A program made the translations under genes and the position numbers. 64,000 nucleotides of DNA from Streptomyces coeruleorubidus (GTDB lineage Bacteria; Actinomycetota; Actinomycetes; Streptomycetales; Streptomycetaceae): assembly GCF_028885415.1 (NCBI RefSeq), contig NZ_CP118527.1, positions 4,154,001 through 4,218,000 on the forward strand. The letters run 5' to 3'. Every line of letters starts with the position of its first letter. Positions within the stretch are counted from its first letter, which is position 1. Below, piece after piece: positions 50,805 to 59,425 of this stretch. The notes below the pieces were generated by a model. The model did no database searches, had not been told where the DNA came from, and saw nothing but the letters and a program-made list of their open reading frames with translations.

Positions 50805-51830
50805 TCAGGTCTTCCGGCGTGCCGTCATGGTCCGCTGGATCAGGATGAAGGCGCACAGCAGCACACCTGTGGCGATCTTCGTCCACCAGGAGCTGAGCGT
50901 GCCCTCGAACGTGATGACGCTCTTGATCAGGCCGAGCACCAATACACCGAAGAGGGTGCCCAGCACATAACCGGAACCGCCGGTCAGCAGGGTGCCGCCG
51001 ATGACCACGGCGGCGATGGCGTCGAGTTCCATGCCGATGGCGTGCAGTGGGTCGCCCGACTGGATGTACAGCATGAACAGCAGGCCGGCCAGGGCCGAGC
51101 AGAAGCCGCTCACCGTGTACACGGCGATCTTCGTGCCGCCCAGCGGAAGGCCCATGAGCAGAGCCGACTGCTCGTTGCCGCCGATGGCGTACACACGGCG
51201 TCCGAAGCGGGTGTAGTGGAGCACGTAGCAGGCGACACCGAGGACGACCAGGGCCACGAGGGCGCCGATCGACAGTTCCCCCAGGCCGAACGACACCCGC
51301 GTCTGGGCCAGGGTGCCCACCGAGGCGTCGCTGATGGAGATCGATTCCTTGCTGATGACCAGACACAGTCCGCGGAAGAGGAAGAGCCCGGCGAGCGTGA
51401 CGATGAACGGCTGGATCTCGAAGTTGTGGATCACATAGCCCATCAGGAAACCGCCGAAGGCGCCGACGGCCAGCGCGAGGGGGACGACCAGGAGCAGCGG
51501 CAGTCCCTGACCTTCCACCAGCCACGCCGTGAACATGGTGGTGAAGCCGATCACCGAGCCCACGGACAGGTCGATGCCGCCGGACATGATGACGAAGGTG
51601 GCACCGATGGCTGCGACCAGCAGATAGCCGTTGTCGATGAACAGGTTGAGGAACACCTGGGGTTCGCCGAACCCGTAGTTCTGGTACCGGCTGAGGCCAC
51701 CGATGTACATGGCGATGAACAGGCCGGCCGTGACCAGGACGGGCAGACGCCTGTCGCCGAGCAGGCGCGCGCCACGGGAGGCGGTGCTGCCGCTCGGAGC
51801 CGCCTTGGGGGTCTGGGCGGTCGCGCTCAT
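50805..51830 (-). CDS. Sugar ABC transporter permease, YjfF-like
   Basis: A 341-residue BPD_transp_2 (RbsC-type) permease with about ten helices. IMSGGIDLSVGSVIGFT and IGGTLLTGGSGYVLGTLFGVL are the conserved blocks. The N-terminal 25 residues are hydrophilic. Its ATG overlaps the upstream permease stop as ATGA (51830-51827). Two different permeases in one operon is the YtfT/YjfF arrangement of the E. coli galactofuranose importer. It is the fourth gene of the operon. Confidence 0.9.
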   Translation of the reverse strand: MSATAQTPKAAPSGSTASRGARLLGDRRLPVLVTAGLFIAMYIGGLSRYQNYGFGEPQVFLNLFIDNGYLLVAAIGATFVIMSGGIDLSVGSVIGFTTMFTAWLVEGQGLPLLLVVPLALAVGAFGGFLMGYVIHNFEIQPFIVTLAGLFLFRGLCLVISKESISISDASVGTLAQTRVSFGLGELSIGALVALVVLGVACYVLHYTRFGRRVYAIGGNEQSALLMGLPLGGTKIAVYTVSGFCSALAGLLFMLYIQSGDPLHAIGMELDAIAAVVIGGTLLTGGSGYVLGTLFGVLVLGLIKSVITFEGTLSSWWTKIATGVLLCAFILIQRTMTARRKT

Positions 51831-52921
51831 CGCGACACCTCCATCTTCGGGGCGGCGTCGGCCGCCGGAGCGGGCTCCACCGGGGCGGCGTCCAGGCGCG
51901 GGCCCTTGGGGCCCTTCGCGCCGAAGACCTTGGCCCGGAACTTCGGGGACTGCAGCAGGCAGACGACGATGACGACGGCGGCCTTGAAGACCAGGTTGGT
52001 CTGGGTCGGCACGCCGATGGTGTAGATCGTGGTGGTCAGGGTCTGGATGACGAGGGCGCCGACCACCGTGCCGCCGATGGAGAACCGGCCGCCGAGCAGC
52101 GAGGTGCCGCCGATGACGACGGCGAGGATCGCGTCGAGTTCGATCCACAGACCGGCGTTGTTGCCGTCCGCGGCCGAGGTGTTGGAGCTGATCATCAGGC
52201 CCGCGATGCCGGCGCACAGCGCGCAGAACATGTAGACCATGATCTTGATGCGTGTGGACCTGATGCCGACCAGGCGGCTGGCCTCGGCGTTGCCGCCGAC
52301 CGATTCGACCAGCAGGCCGAGCGCCGTGCGGCGGGTCAGCGCCACGGTGACGGCCACCACGGCGGCCACCACGAAGACGGAGAAGGGCAGGGTCAGCCAG
52401 TAGCCGCCGCCGATCAGCTTGTACGGCTCGCTGTTGATGGTGATGATCTGGCCGTCGGTGATCAGCTGGGCGACACCTCGGCCCGCGACCATGATGATGA
52501 GGGTCGCGATGATGGGCTGGATTCCCATCCTGGCCACCAGGAAGCCGTTCCACAGACCGCAGACGACCGCGGCCACCAGCCCGATGCCCATCGCCAGGAA
52601 CACCGCGGACAAGGTGTTCTGGTCGGCCTGGTCGCTGATGTAGGAACAGGTCAGGGCGCCGGTGATGGCGACCACGGCACCGACGGAGAGATCGATGCCG
52701 CCGGTGGCGATGACCAGGGTCATGCCGACCGCGACCAGGATCAGCGGTGAGCCGAACAGCACGATGGAGACGAGGCTGCCGTAGAGGTGGCCGTCCGTCA
52801 TGTTGATCGAGAAGAAGTCGGGCGTGAAGGGGACGTTGACGAGCAGCAGGGCGATCAGGACCGCGACCGGCCAGAACAGGTGGTGATGCGTCAGTGCTCG
52901 CCAGCGGGAGGTGGTGGTCAC
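51827..52921 (-). CDS. Sugar ABC transporter permease, YtfT-like
   Basis: A 364-residue RbsC-type permease with about ten helices: VIATGGIDLSVGAVVAITGAL and VIGGTSLLGGRFSIGGTVVGALV, followed by a 35-residue Pro/Ala-rich cytoplasmic tail. The GTG start overlaps the stop of the ATPase gene as GTGA (52921-52918). It forms the membrane channel with the second permease. Confidence 0.9.
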   Translation of the reverse strand: MTTTSRWRALTHHHLFWPVAVLIALLLVNVPFTPDFFSINMTDGHLYGSLVSIVLFGSPLILVAVGMTLVIATGGIDLSVGAVVAITGALTCSYISDQADQNTLSAVFLAMGIGLVAAVVCGLWNGFLVARMGIQPIIATLIIMVAGRGVAQLITDGQIITINSEPYKLIGGGYWLTLPFSVFVVAAVVAVTVALTRRTALGLLVESVGGNAEASRLVGIRSTRIKIMVYMFCALCAGIAGLMISSNTSAADGNNAGLWIELDAILAVVIGGTSLLGGRFSIGGTVVGALVIQTLTTTIYTIGVPTQTNLVFKAAVVIVVCLLQSPKFRAKVFGAKGPKGPRLDAAPVEPAPAADAAPKMEVSR

Positions 52922-54456
52922 TGGTGTTCTCCGCTCGCGATGGTCTCGAGGATCTTGCTGGTGGTGATCTCAGGCCCGTTGGTCAGCCGTGCCACCAGCC
53001 GGCGGTCGCGCAGCACTCCGATGGTGTGGCTGAGCCGGAGCACCTCCTCCAGTTCGGCCGCGATGTACAGCACCGACATGCCGTCCTCGGAGAGGGACAC
53101 CACCAGTTTCTGGATCTCCGCCTTGGCGCCGACGTCGATGCCGCGCGTCGGCTCGTCCAGGATCAGCAGCTGCGGCTGGGTGATCAGCCAGCGGGCGAGC
53201 AGCACCTTCTGCTGGTTGCCGCCGCTGAGACGGCCCACCCGGGCTTCCGGGTCGGCGGGGCGGATGTCCAGCGCCTTGATGTACTTGGCGACGAGTTCGT
53301 CGCGCTGGGAGGCCGGGATGGGCCGGGTCCAGCCGCGGGCCGCCTGGAGGGCGAGGATGATGTTCTCACGCACCGTCAGGTCGGGGACCAGGCCCTCGCT
53401 CTTGCGGTTCTCCGAGCAGAACGCCACCCCGGCCGCGATGGCGTCGTTCGGGGCGCTCATCGAGATCTGCTTGCCGCCGACGGTCACCTTGCCGCTGTCG
53501 GGCTGGTCGGCTCCGAACAGCAGCCGGGCGAGCTCGGTGCGGCCCGATCCCAGCAGGCCGGCGAGTCCGAGCACCTCCCCCTTCTTGATCTCCAGGTCGA
53601 AGGGGGCGATCCCCCCGGTGCGGCCGAGCCCTTCGGCCTTGACCAGCGTCTCGCCGACGTCGGAGTGCATCTGGTGCTCGTGCAGCTCCTCGAGCTGGTC
53701 CAGGGCCTTGCCGATCATCAACTCGATCAGTCCGACCTGGTCGAGGTCTCGGACCAGGTGCTCGCCGACCAGGGTGCCGTTGCGCAGGACGGTCATCCGG
53801 TCGCAGACCTCGTAGATCTGGTCGAGGAAGTGCGACACGAACAGGATCGCGACGCCCTCGTCCCTCAACTGCCGCATCAAACGGAAGAGTTCGAGGACCT
53901 CGTCGCGGTCGAGACTGGAGGTCGGCTCGTCGAGGACCAGCACCTTGGTGCCGGATCCCGCGGCGTCACGGTCCCCGGTGCCCACCGACCGTACGATCGC
54001 GACCAGTTGCTGCACGGCCAGCGGGTACGAGGACAGCGGCGCGGCGACGTCGATGTCGAGTCCGAGCCGGTCGACCAGCTCCTCCGCCTCCTTGCGCATC
54101 CGCTTCCACTGGATGCGGCCGGCGCGGGTGGGTTCGCGTCCGATGAAGATGTTCTCCGCCACCGACAGGTTGGGGCAGAGGTTGACCTCCTGGTAGACCG
54201 TGCTGATGCCGGCCTGCTGCGCCTGCAACGGGCTGCCGAACCGTACGGACTCGCCGTCGAGGACGATCGTGCCGCCGTCCAGGGAGTAGACCCCCGTCAA
54301 CACCTTGATCAGCGTGGACTTTCCGGCACCGTTCTCGCCCATCAGGGCGTGGATCTCGCCCGGGAAGAGGCGGAAGTCGACGCCCGACAGAGCCTTTACC
54401 CCCGGGAACTCCTTGACTACGCCCGTCATCTCCAGGACGGGCCGCGGCTCTGCCAT
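52918..54456 (-). CDS. Sugar ABC transporter ATP-binding protein, YtfR-like
   Basis: A 512-residue fusion of two nucleotide-binding domains. The first has GENGAGKSTLIKVL (Walker A), SSYPLAVQQLVAIVR (signature region) and LVLDEPTSSLD (Walker B). The second has GLLGSGRTELARLLFG in place of a normal Walker A, GRLSGGNQQKVLLARWL, and LILDEPTRGIDVGAK. An altered Walker A in the second half is usual for the RbsA/XylG/YtfR group. ATG at 54456 has GAGGAG 7 bases upstream and is preferred over 54471. Confidence 0.93.
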   Translation of the reverse strand: MAEPRPVLEMTGVVKEFPGVKALSGVDFRLFPGEIHALMGENGAGKSTLIKVLTGVYSLDGGTIVLDGESVRFGSPLQAQQAGISTVYQEVNLCPNLSVAENIFIGREPTRAGRIQWKRMRKEAEELVDRLGLDIDVAAPLSSYPLAVQQLVAIVRSVGTGDRDAAGSGTKVLVLDEPTSSLDRDEVLELFRLMRQLRDEGVAILFVSHFLDQIYEVCDRMTVLRNGTLVGEHLVRDLDQVGLIELMIGKALDQLEELHEHQMHSDVGETLVKAEGLGRTGGIAPFDLEIKKGEVLGLAGLLGSGRTELARLLFGADQPDSGKVTVGGKQISMSAPNDAIAAGVAFCSENRKSEGLVPDLTVRENIILALQAARGWTRPIPASQRDELVAKYIKALDIRPADPEARVGRLSGGNQQKVLLARWLITQPQLLILDEPTRGIDVGAKAEIQKLVVSLSEDGMSVLYIAAELEEVLRLSHTIGVLRDRRLVARLTNGPEITTSKILETIASGEHQ

Positions 54457-54487
54457 GGCAGCGCTCCTCATGAATGGGTCCAGGTCC

Positions 54488-54536
54488 GCAGGGAGCCTCC
54501 CGGCCGGCGAATGCCGGTCGGTCGGAGGCTCCCTGC
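54488..54536 (-). terminator. Strong stem-loop between the binding-protein and ATPase genes
   Basis: Perfect 13-base stem GCAGGGAGCCTCC / GGAGGCTCCCTGC around an inner hairpin of CGGCCGGC/GCCGGTCG type. It lies in the 96-base gap after the binding-protein stop. Such elements stabilise or partly terminate the upstream mRNA, so that binding protein is made in excess over the transporter. Confidence 0.75.
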
Positions 54537-54552
54537 CGGTGGGGACGGTCGG

Positions 54553-55557
54553 TCAGTACTTGCGGGTGGGGAGCGCGTCCTTGGCCTGGTCCTGCATGAA
54601 GTCGCTCTCCTTGGTCTTGATCCAGCGTTCGACCGTCTCGCCGTCCTTGACCTTCTTCACGACCTCCATCAGCTGAGGGCCGAGCAGCGGGTTGCACTCG
54701 ACGATGGCGTTGATCTTGCCCTCGGACATGGCGACGAAGCCGTCCTTCACGCCGTCGATGGAGACGATGAGGATGTCCTTGCCGGGCTTCTTGCCGGCCG
54801 CCTCGATGGACTGGATGGCGCCGATGGCCATGTCGTCGTTGTGCGCGAAGAGCACGTTGATGTCCGGGTTGGACTGGAGGAAGGCCGCCATGACCTGCTT
54901 GCCTCCGGCACGGGTGAAGTCACCGGTCTGGCTGACGACGACCTTCCAGTCGTCCGCGTGGTCCGCGTCCATGACCTCCTTGAAGCCCTTGGCGCGCTCG
55001 ATCGCGGGGGCGGCGCCGGTGGTGCCCTCCAGCTGGGCGATCTTCACGGCGCCCTTGTGGCCCGCCTTCTCCAGGACCTTCTCCAGGATCTTGGCGGCGC
55101 GCCGGCCCTCGTCCGTGAAGTCGGAGCCGACCAGGGTCACGTACAGGGAGTCGTCGGAGGTCTCGACGGAGCGGTCGGTGAGGACCACCGGGATCTTCGC
55201 GGCCTTGGCCTCCTTGAGCACCGCGTCCCAGCCGGTGACGACCACCGGCGAGAAGGCGATGACGTCGACCTTCTGCGCGATGTAGTTGCGGATCGCGGAG
55301 ATCTGGTTCTCCTGCTTCTGCTGGGCGTCGGAGAACTTGAGGGTGTAACCCGCCTCCTTCGCGGCCGACTTCACCGAGTCGCTGTTGGCGGTGCGCCAGC
55401 CGCTCTCCGAGCCGACCTGGGAGAAGCCGAGGGTGATCGCCTTGCTGCCGCTGCCGGCGGAGGCGGAAGAGCTGCCGTCCTCCTTGGCGCAGGCCGCGAG
55501 TCCGGTCGCAGCCGCAACACCGACCGCCGCGGTGAGGAAGTTCCTTCTGTTGAGCAT
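54553..55557 (-). CDS. Sugar ABC transporter binding lipoprotein, YtfQ-like
   Basis: A 334-residue periplasmic-binding-protein type lipoprotein. The signal RRNFLTAAVGVAAATGLAAC combines a twin-arginine motif with a lipobox, so Cys23 is the predicted lipid anchor and export is probably by Tat. The mature part has ITLGFSQVGSESGWRTANSDS, IDGVKDGFVAMSEGKINAIVECNPLLGPQ and SAIRNYIAQKVDVIAFSPVV, typical of the galactofuranose-binding YtfQ group. First gene of the operon. Specificity for a furanose is inferred from the family and the GH43-AbfB partner. Confidence 0.9.
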   Translation of the reverse strand: MLNRRNFLTAAVGVAAATGLAACAKEDGSSSASAGSGSKAITLGFSQVGSESGWRTANSDSVKSAAKEAGYTLKFSDAQQKQENQISAIRNYIAQKVDVIAFSPVVVTGWDAVLKEAKAAKIPVVLTDRSVETSDDSLYVTLVGSDFTDEGRRAAKILEKVLEKAGHKGAVKIAQLEGTTGAAPAIERAKGFKEVMDADHADDWKVVVSQTGDFTRAGGKQVMAAFLQSNPDINVLFAHNDDMAIGAIQSIEAAGKKPGKDILIVSIDGVKDGFVAMSEGKINAIVECNPLLGPQLMEVVKKVKDGETVERWIKTKESDFMQDQAKDALPTRKY

Positions 55558-55803
55558 GCTTGATCTCCTTCGTTGAGCCGGCCCGGGGATTGGACTCGGT
55601 TGCTGCGGCTTCTGACGTTCCGTCGGAAACCGTGGAAGTGACGACGTCCTGAGGACCGACCAACGTTCGAAATATTGAACATGCGTGGCGCGTGCCGTCA
55701 GAGGTGGTCAGGGCGGGGTGAGGCCGGGAACGGCCGGGTGCAGGGGGTGGGGAGCCGGCGATGTGCGCGGCGCCGGAGGAGCGGATCGGCGGGCAGGGCG
55801 GGA
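55558..55803 (-). other. Leader of the binding-protein gene, no gene seen
   Basis: Contains the operator-like palindrome listed at 55665-55680. Immediately upstream of the ATG (55557) is AGGAGATC, a ribosome site. 55681-55803 has long open frames on both strands, but they are Gly/Arg/Pro-rich shadows. Confidence 0.5.
55665..55680. promoter_or_regulatory. Operator-like palindrome of the furanose ABC operon
   Basis: GTTCGAAATATTGAAC, a 16-base imperfect palindrome in a GC-rich setting, 108 bases before the binding-protein start. The half-site GTTCGA recurs at 56271-56276 on the minus strand (GTTCGATACTTC). This size suits a LacI- or ROK-type regulator, but none is encoded in the window. Confidence 0.55.
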
Positions 55804-56049
55804 TCAGGGAGGGGCGGCGAAGTGGTCGTGGCGCCGGCGTCGCCCGGCCGACGCGGGCGATGAGTCCGGGCTCGGTGACGACCGGAGGTGTTCCGGTCGG
55901 GCCGCGCCCTCGTTCCACTCCTCGACGAACGCGGCGGCGTCGCAGGGAGTACGGGCGCTCACCTCGCCCGGCTTCCGCAACGAGAAGTGCCGTCTAATCG
56001 TTGGCCGCAACCTGCCGGGGAGGTGCTGCTGTGCGCCGGATGTGCCCAC
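55804..56049 (-). CDS. Possible small protein upstream of the furanose ABC operon
   Basis: An 81-codon frame starting GTG (56049) with GAGGGAGG 6-7 bases upstream. The product begins MGTSGAQQHLPGRLRPTIRRHFSLRKPGEV and contains DAAAFVEEWNEGAARPEHL. The middle reads more like a protein than the usual shadows, but the end is Arg/His/Pro-rich. A weak promoter-like pair (TTGACC at 56117-56112 and TCATAT near 56093-56088, minus strand) lies before it. No family recognised. It may be part of the leader instead. Confidence 0.3.
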   Translation of the reverse strand: MGTSGAQQHLPGRLRPTIRRHFSLRKPGEVSARTPCDAAAFVEEWNEGAARPEHLRSSPSPDSSPASAGRRRRHDHFAAPP

Positions 56050-56611
56050 GGCCGTACCTCCCTCAAGTGGTCAGTGATGCGGAGGTCATATGAGCGCCCA
56101 CCGTCCCCCCTGGTCAAGAGGTTGCGCGAGAAGCAGGCCATCACGTTTGGGTAACGCGGGGCAGCGGGCGAGGCTGACGGCCTGCCGGTCGCCCGGCGCG
56201 AAAGCGCCTTCTTCGGCAGAGATATTGACGCTCGGCAGGCATGGCCATACCTTTCGATCGATGAACGAAGTATCGAACTCAGTGCGACATCCCGGACGGT
56301 CAGCCCGCTAACGGTCCTGCCTTGCACGCCGGTCCGGGTCGGAGCCGCGAAATGAGGGCACCGTTATGACGGCGACAGGTCCGGCAGCACCGCGGTCCGT
56401 GCGGCCCGTCCCTCCCTGCCACCGCCCACGGGGCGGGATCCCGAACGCCGGGCGCCTCGCGCCCGGACCACGGCACGGCATGGCTCGGCCTGGGGCGGCG
56501 CCCCTCATCGCACGGTGCGAGCCCTGAGGAGCTGGGCATGGTGCGCGGGCTGAGGCTGCACACCCGGACGAACGCGCCCGCCATCACCTGGCCATGGTCA
56601 CCCTTGCCTGC
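56050..56611. other. Gene-free stretch with a possible plus-strand promoter
   Basis: No supported gene. At 56225-56230 TTGACG is followed after 17 bases by TACCTT. A 6-base inverted repeat TTCGAT/ATCGAA lies just downstream (about 56253-56276) and shares GTTCGA with the palindrome at 55665. Open frames here (for example 56300-56587 minus) are Arg/Pro-rich and lack ribosome sites. Confidence 0.4.
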
Positions 56612-56791
56612 CTACGACTCTGGCTGCCCTGACATTGCGGACGCGACCTGGTAGTGCTTCGTCAGGTCTGGATCTGTTGGTGGCAGAAGTCGGCCGCAGG
56701 TGGTGCAGATGCCGGTCCAGCACCTCAGCAGGTCCTGGAGGACGTCGAGGACCTGGTAGATGGTTTCGTGGCCGGGACAGATCGAATTCCC
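56612..56791 (-). pseudogene. Gene fragment, CxxC protein C-terminus
   Basis: A 59-codon reading with no start codon: ICPGHETIYQVLDVLQDLL, then RCWTGICTTCGRLLPPTDP and DLTKHYQVASAMSGQPES, then TAG. It begins directly after the stop of the TetR gene and in the same frame. The balanced composition and the CTTC motif suggest the end of a real gene that was cut by rearrangement. I have a vague memory of similar tails in streptomycete mobile-element genes, but claim no family. Confidence 0.45.
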
Positions 56792-57508
56792 TCAGTCCGT
56801 GCCGAGGCCGTCGAGTAGGCGGTTGAGGAAGCGGCCGAACGTCGCTTCGGGGGTCAGGGGGCGTGCGGGGGCGACGAGGGCCTCGGCGAGTTCTGGGTGG
56901 TGACCGGCCGCGGCGACGGTTGCCAGGTAGCGGGCCTCCGCTGCGGCCCGGTCGGGGGACTTGGCGGCTGCGGCTTGCGTGAGCTCATAGGTGACGTGTC
57001 CGGCGACGAATGCGGTGAGCTGGGCGAAGACCTCCAGCTTTGCCGCGCCGTCCAGGCCGGTGGGGCGCAACGCGGCGAGGGCGTGTTCCAGGAACGCCAG
57101 GGTGTTGGGGCCGAGGCTGCGGCGGGTGGAGAGGGCGGTGGGCAGCCAGGGGTGGCGGAGCATGAGGTCGCGCTGGAGGTGGGCGATGGCCTTCAGGTCG
57201 GTTCGCCAGTCGCCGGTGAGAGCACCGGACGTCGGGAGTTCGCCGCTGACGTGGTCGACCATCAGTTCCAGCAGCGTTTCCTTGTCGGAGGCGTAGCTGT
57301 AGAGCGACATGACTCCGGCTCCGACCTGTGCGGCGACCCGCCGCATGGTGACCGCTTCAAGTCCTTCCGCGTCCGCCAGGGCCACGGCGGCCGCCGTGAT
57401 CGCCTCGCGACTGAAGCCCGGCCTGCGGCCCCTGCGGGGCTGACCGGGGCTCAGCCACAGCTGTTGAGGGTCGATGCCCGGGGTTCCGGACCCGCCGTCA
57501 CGCGTCAC
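56792..57508 (-). CDS. TetR-family repressor of the CocE/NonD hydrolase
   Basis: A 238-residue regulator with an unusually long N-terminal arm, then RRGRRPGFSREAITAAAVALADAEGLEAVTMRRVAAQVGAGVMSLYSYASDKETLLELMVD (helix-turn-helix, about residues 25-85) and a TetR_C-like ligand domain (PWLPTALSTRRSLGPNTLAFLEHALAAL). Divergent from the hydrolase gene, with a near-perfect operator palindrome in the 147-base gap. It probably senses the hydrolase substrate or a related ester. Confidence 0.88.
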   Translation of the reverse strand: MTRDGGSGTPGIDPQQLWLSPGQPRRGRRPGFSREAITAAAVALADAEGLEAVTMRRVAAQVGAGVMSLYSYASDKETLLELMVDHVSGELPTSGALTGDWRTDLKAIAHLQRDLMLRHPWLPTALSTRRSLGPNTLAFLEHALAALRPTGLDGAAKLEVFAQLTAFVAGHVTYELTQAAAAKSPDRAAAEARYLATVAAAGHHPELAEALVAPARPLTPEATFGRFLNRLLDGLGTD

Positions 57509-57618
57509 GGTCTTCGTGCTCCTGTCGATGAGAGTCGCCGAGGGGCGCTGGGCGTCGCCGAGGGTCGATGAGGGTCGCCGTCGTGGTAGCCGTCAGCAGC
57601 GTATCCAAGCATCCTCTA

Positions 57619-57639
57619 TTCTCGTACGACGTACGGGAA
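57619..57639. promoter_or_regulatory. TetR operator in front of the hydrolase gene
   Basis: TTCTCGTAC-GAC-GTACGGGAA: two 9-base arms that match at 8 positions, around a 3-base centre. It ends 16 bases before the hydrolase ATG, just upstream of the AAGGAGGGG ribosome site, so bound repressor would block the promoter start. Confidence 0.8.
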
Positions 57640-57655
57640 ATCAAGGAGGGGAACC

Positions 57656-59425
57656 ATGGCATCACGCACCCACGACCCTGCGGCCAGGCCGGCCTGGACA
57701 CCGCCCGGCCGGAAGCCGCCGCTGTCCTCACGGATGATGAGGGCGACTTGGCGCGGCCTCCCGGACAAGCGGCACGACGTCGGGTGGGAGCCGGGGCTGG
57801 TGGTGCCGGCCGCCGATGGCAGTCCGCTGGTCACGGACCACTACTTCCCCCGGACGACCGGCGATTTCCCCACCCTCCTGGTGCGTTCGCCGTACGGCAG
57901 GGGCCTGCCCTGGTCCCCCATGTACGGCATGCTCTTCGCCGAGCAGGGCTTCCACGTGGTCCTGCAGAGCTGCCGCGGCACGGGCGGCTCAGGCGGTGAG
58001 TTCGATCTGTGGCGCAACGAGGCCGCCGACGGCCAGGCCACGGTGTCCTGGCTGCGCGAACAGCCCTGGTTCGACGGGAGGCTGGGGACGGTCGGCCCCA
58101 GTTACCTGGGATACGTGCAGTGGGCGCTCGCCCTGGACCCGCCGCCGGAGCTGAAGGCCATGGTGGTGCAGGTGGGTCTGCACGACCCCTACGCCCTGTT
58201 CTACGCGGACGGCGCCCTCCGGCTGGAGAACGCCCTGCTCGTCGGCCTGGGGATGACGTACCAGCATCGGGGGATCGCGCCTTTCGCCAGGGCGACGCTG
58301 CGCCTGCAGCGCCGTATGCGCGAGATCGTCACCGCGCGGCCGCTGCGTGGGGCGTACGCGTCGGCTCTCGGAGACGTGCCGTGGCTGGACGACGTGCTGA
58401 CGCACCCGGACGCCGGCGACCGGTACTGGGACGGCGCGTCCCTGGCACGGGCCGCCGAGCGCCTGAACGTTCCGACGAGTCTGATCTCCGGCTGGCACGA
58501 CGCCCTGGCCGACCAGACCTTCGAGCAGTACGCCCGGCTGCGTCGGGCCGGATGTGACACCGCGCTGCTCGTCGGCCCCTGGACTCATACCTCCGCCCTG
58601 CAGCAGGGCTGGCCCGAGGTCTTCGCCGAAAGCCTCGCCTGGCTGCGCGCGCACCTGTGCGCCGAGCCCTCCGTTCTGCGTCCCACGCGGGTGCGCGTGC
58701 ACGTCGGCGGTGAGGACGTGTGGCGGGACCTCGACGACTGGCCGTCCCTCGCCTCCCTCACCACCTCATGGGTCCCCACCGCGGACGGGCAGCTCGACCA
58801 GCGAGCCCACCCGGCCCCGGCTGACGGCGCGAGGGCGGCGGACGGCGCGGGAGCCCCGGACAGCGGGAGCGCCCCGGACGGCGCGCAGGCCGCGGACGGC
58901 GCCGGGGCCGCGCCCTTGGCCTCCCTGCACTACGACCCGGCCGACCCCACCCCGTCCATCGGCGGCCCTCTGCTCTCCCGCACGGCCGGTCCCCGAGACA
59001 ACAGCGCCCTGGAGGGCCGAGAAGACGTCCTGACCTTCACCGGCCCGCCGCTGGCCGAACCCGTGGACATCCTCGGTCCGGTCTCCGCGCTGTTGAGCGT
59101 CTCCACGGACACCGGGTACGCCGACGTCTTCAGCCGCCTGTGCGACGTGGACGCGCAGGGCCGTTCCACCAACGTCTGTGACGGGCTGGCTCGGCTGGAG
59201 ACGGTGGGGCGGGCGCCCTCGGAGGTCACCGTGCGGATGAGCTCCACCGCCTACCGCTTCCCGGCCGGGCACCGGATTCGCTGGCAGATCAGTGCCGGTG
59301 CCCATCCGCGCTACGCCCGCAATCCAGGTACCGGCAAGTCCCCGGCGGAGGCCGTCGACTTCACTCCGATACGCATCACGCTGCACACCGGCTCCGTGCT
59401 GATGCTTCCCCACGGGAATGTCTAA
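57656..59425 (+). CDS. CocE/NonD-family hydrolase
   Basis: A 589-residue hydrolase of the cocaine-esterase/X-Pro dipeptidyl-peptidase S15 group. Its alpha/beta-hydrolase core has SPYGRG, QSCRGTGGSGGEF and the nucleophile elbow VGPSYLG (Ser149), a catalytic His likely in VGPWTHTS, and a C-terminal jelly-roll domain (GPVSALLSVSTDTGYADVFSRLCDVD...PAGHRIRWQISAG). Between the domains is a linker of about 35 residues made of ADGA/PDGA repeats, not usual for the family. No signal peptide. ATG with AAGGAGGGG. Its stop overlaps the stop of the M20 gene (CTAA). Confidence 0.9.
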   Translation: MASRTHDPAARPAWTPPGRKPPLSSRMMRATWRGLPDKRHDVGWEPGLVVPAADGSPLVTDHYFPRTTGDFPTLLVRSPYGRGLPWSPMYGMLFAEQGFHVVLQSCRGTGGSGGEFDLWRNEAADGQATVSWLREQPWFDGRLGTVGPSYLGYVQWALALDPPPELKAMVVQVGLHDPYALFYADGALRLENALLVGLGMTYQHRGIAPFARATLRLQRRMREIVTARPLRGAYASALGDVPWLDDVLTHPDAGDRYWDGASLARAAERLNVPTSLISGWHDALADQTFEQYARLRRAGCDTALLVGPWTHTSALQQGWPEVFAESLAWLRAHLCAEPSVLRPTRVRVHVGGEDVWRDLDDWPSLASLTTSWVPTADGQLDQRAHPAPADGARAADGAGAPDSGSAPDGAQAADGAGAAPLASLHYDPADPTPSIGGPLLSRTAGPRDNSALEGREDVLTFTGPPLAEPVDILGPVSALLSVSTDTGYADVFSRLCDVDAQGRSTNVCDGLARLETVGRAPSEVTVRMSSTAYRFPAGHRIRWQISAGAHPRYARNPGTGKSPAEAVDFTPIRITLHTGSVLMLPHGNV

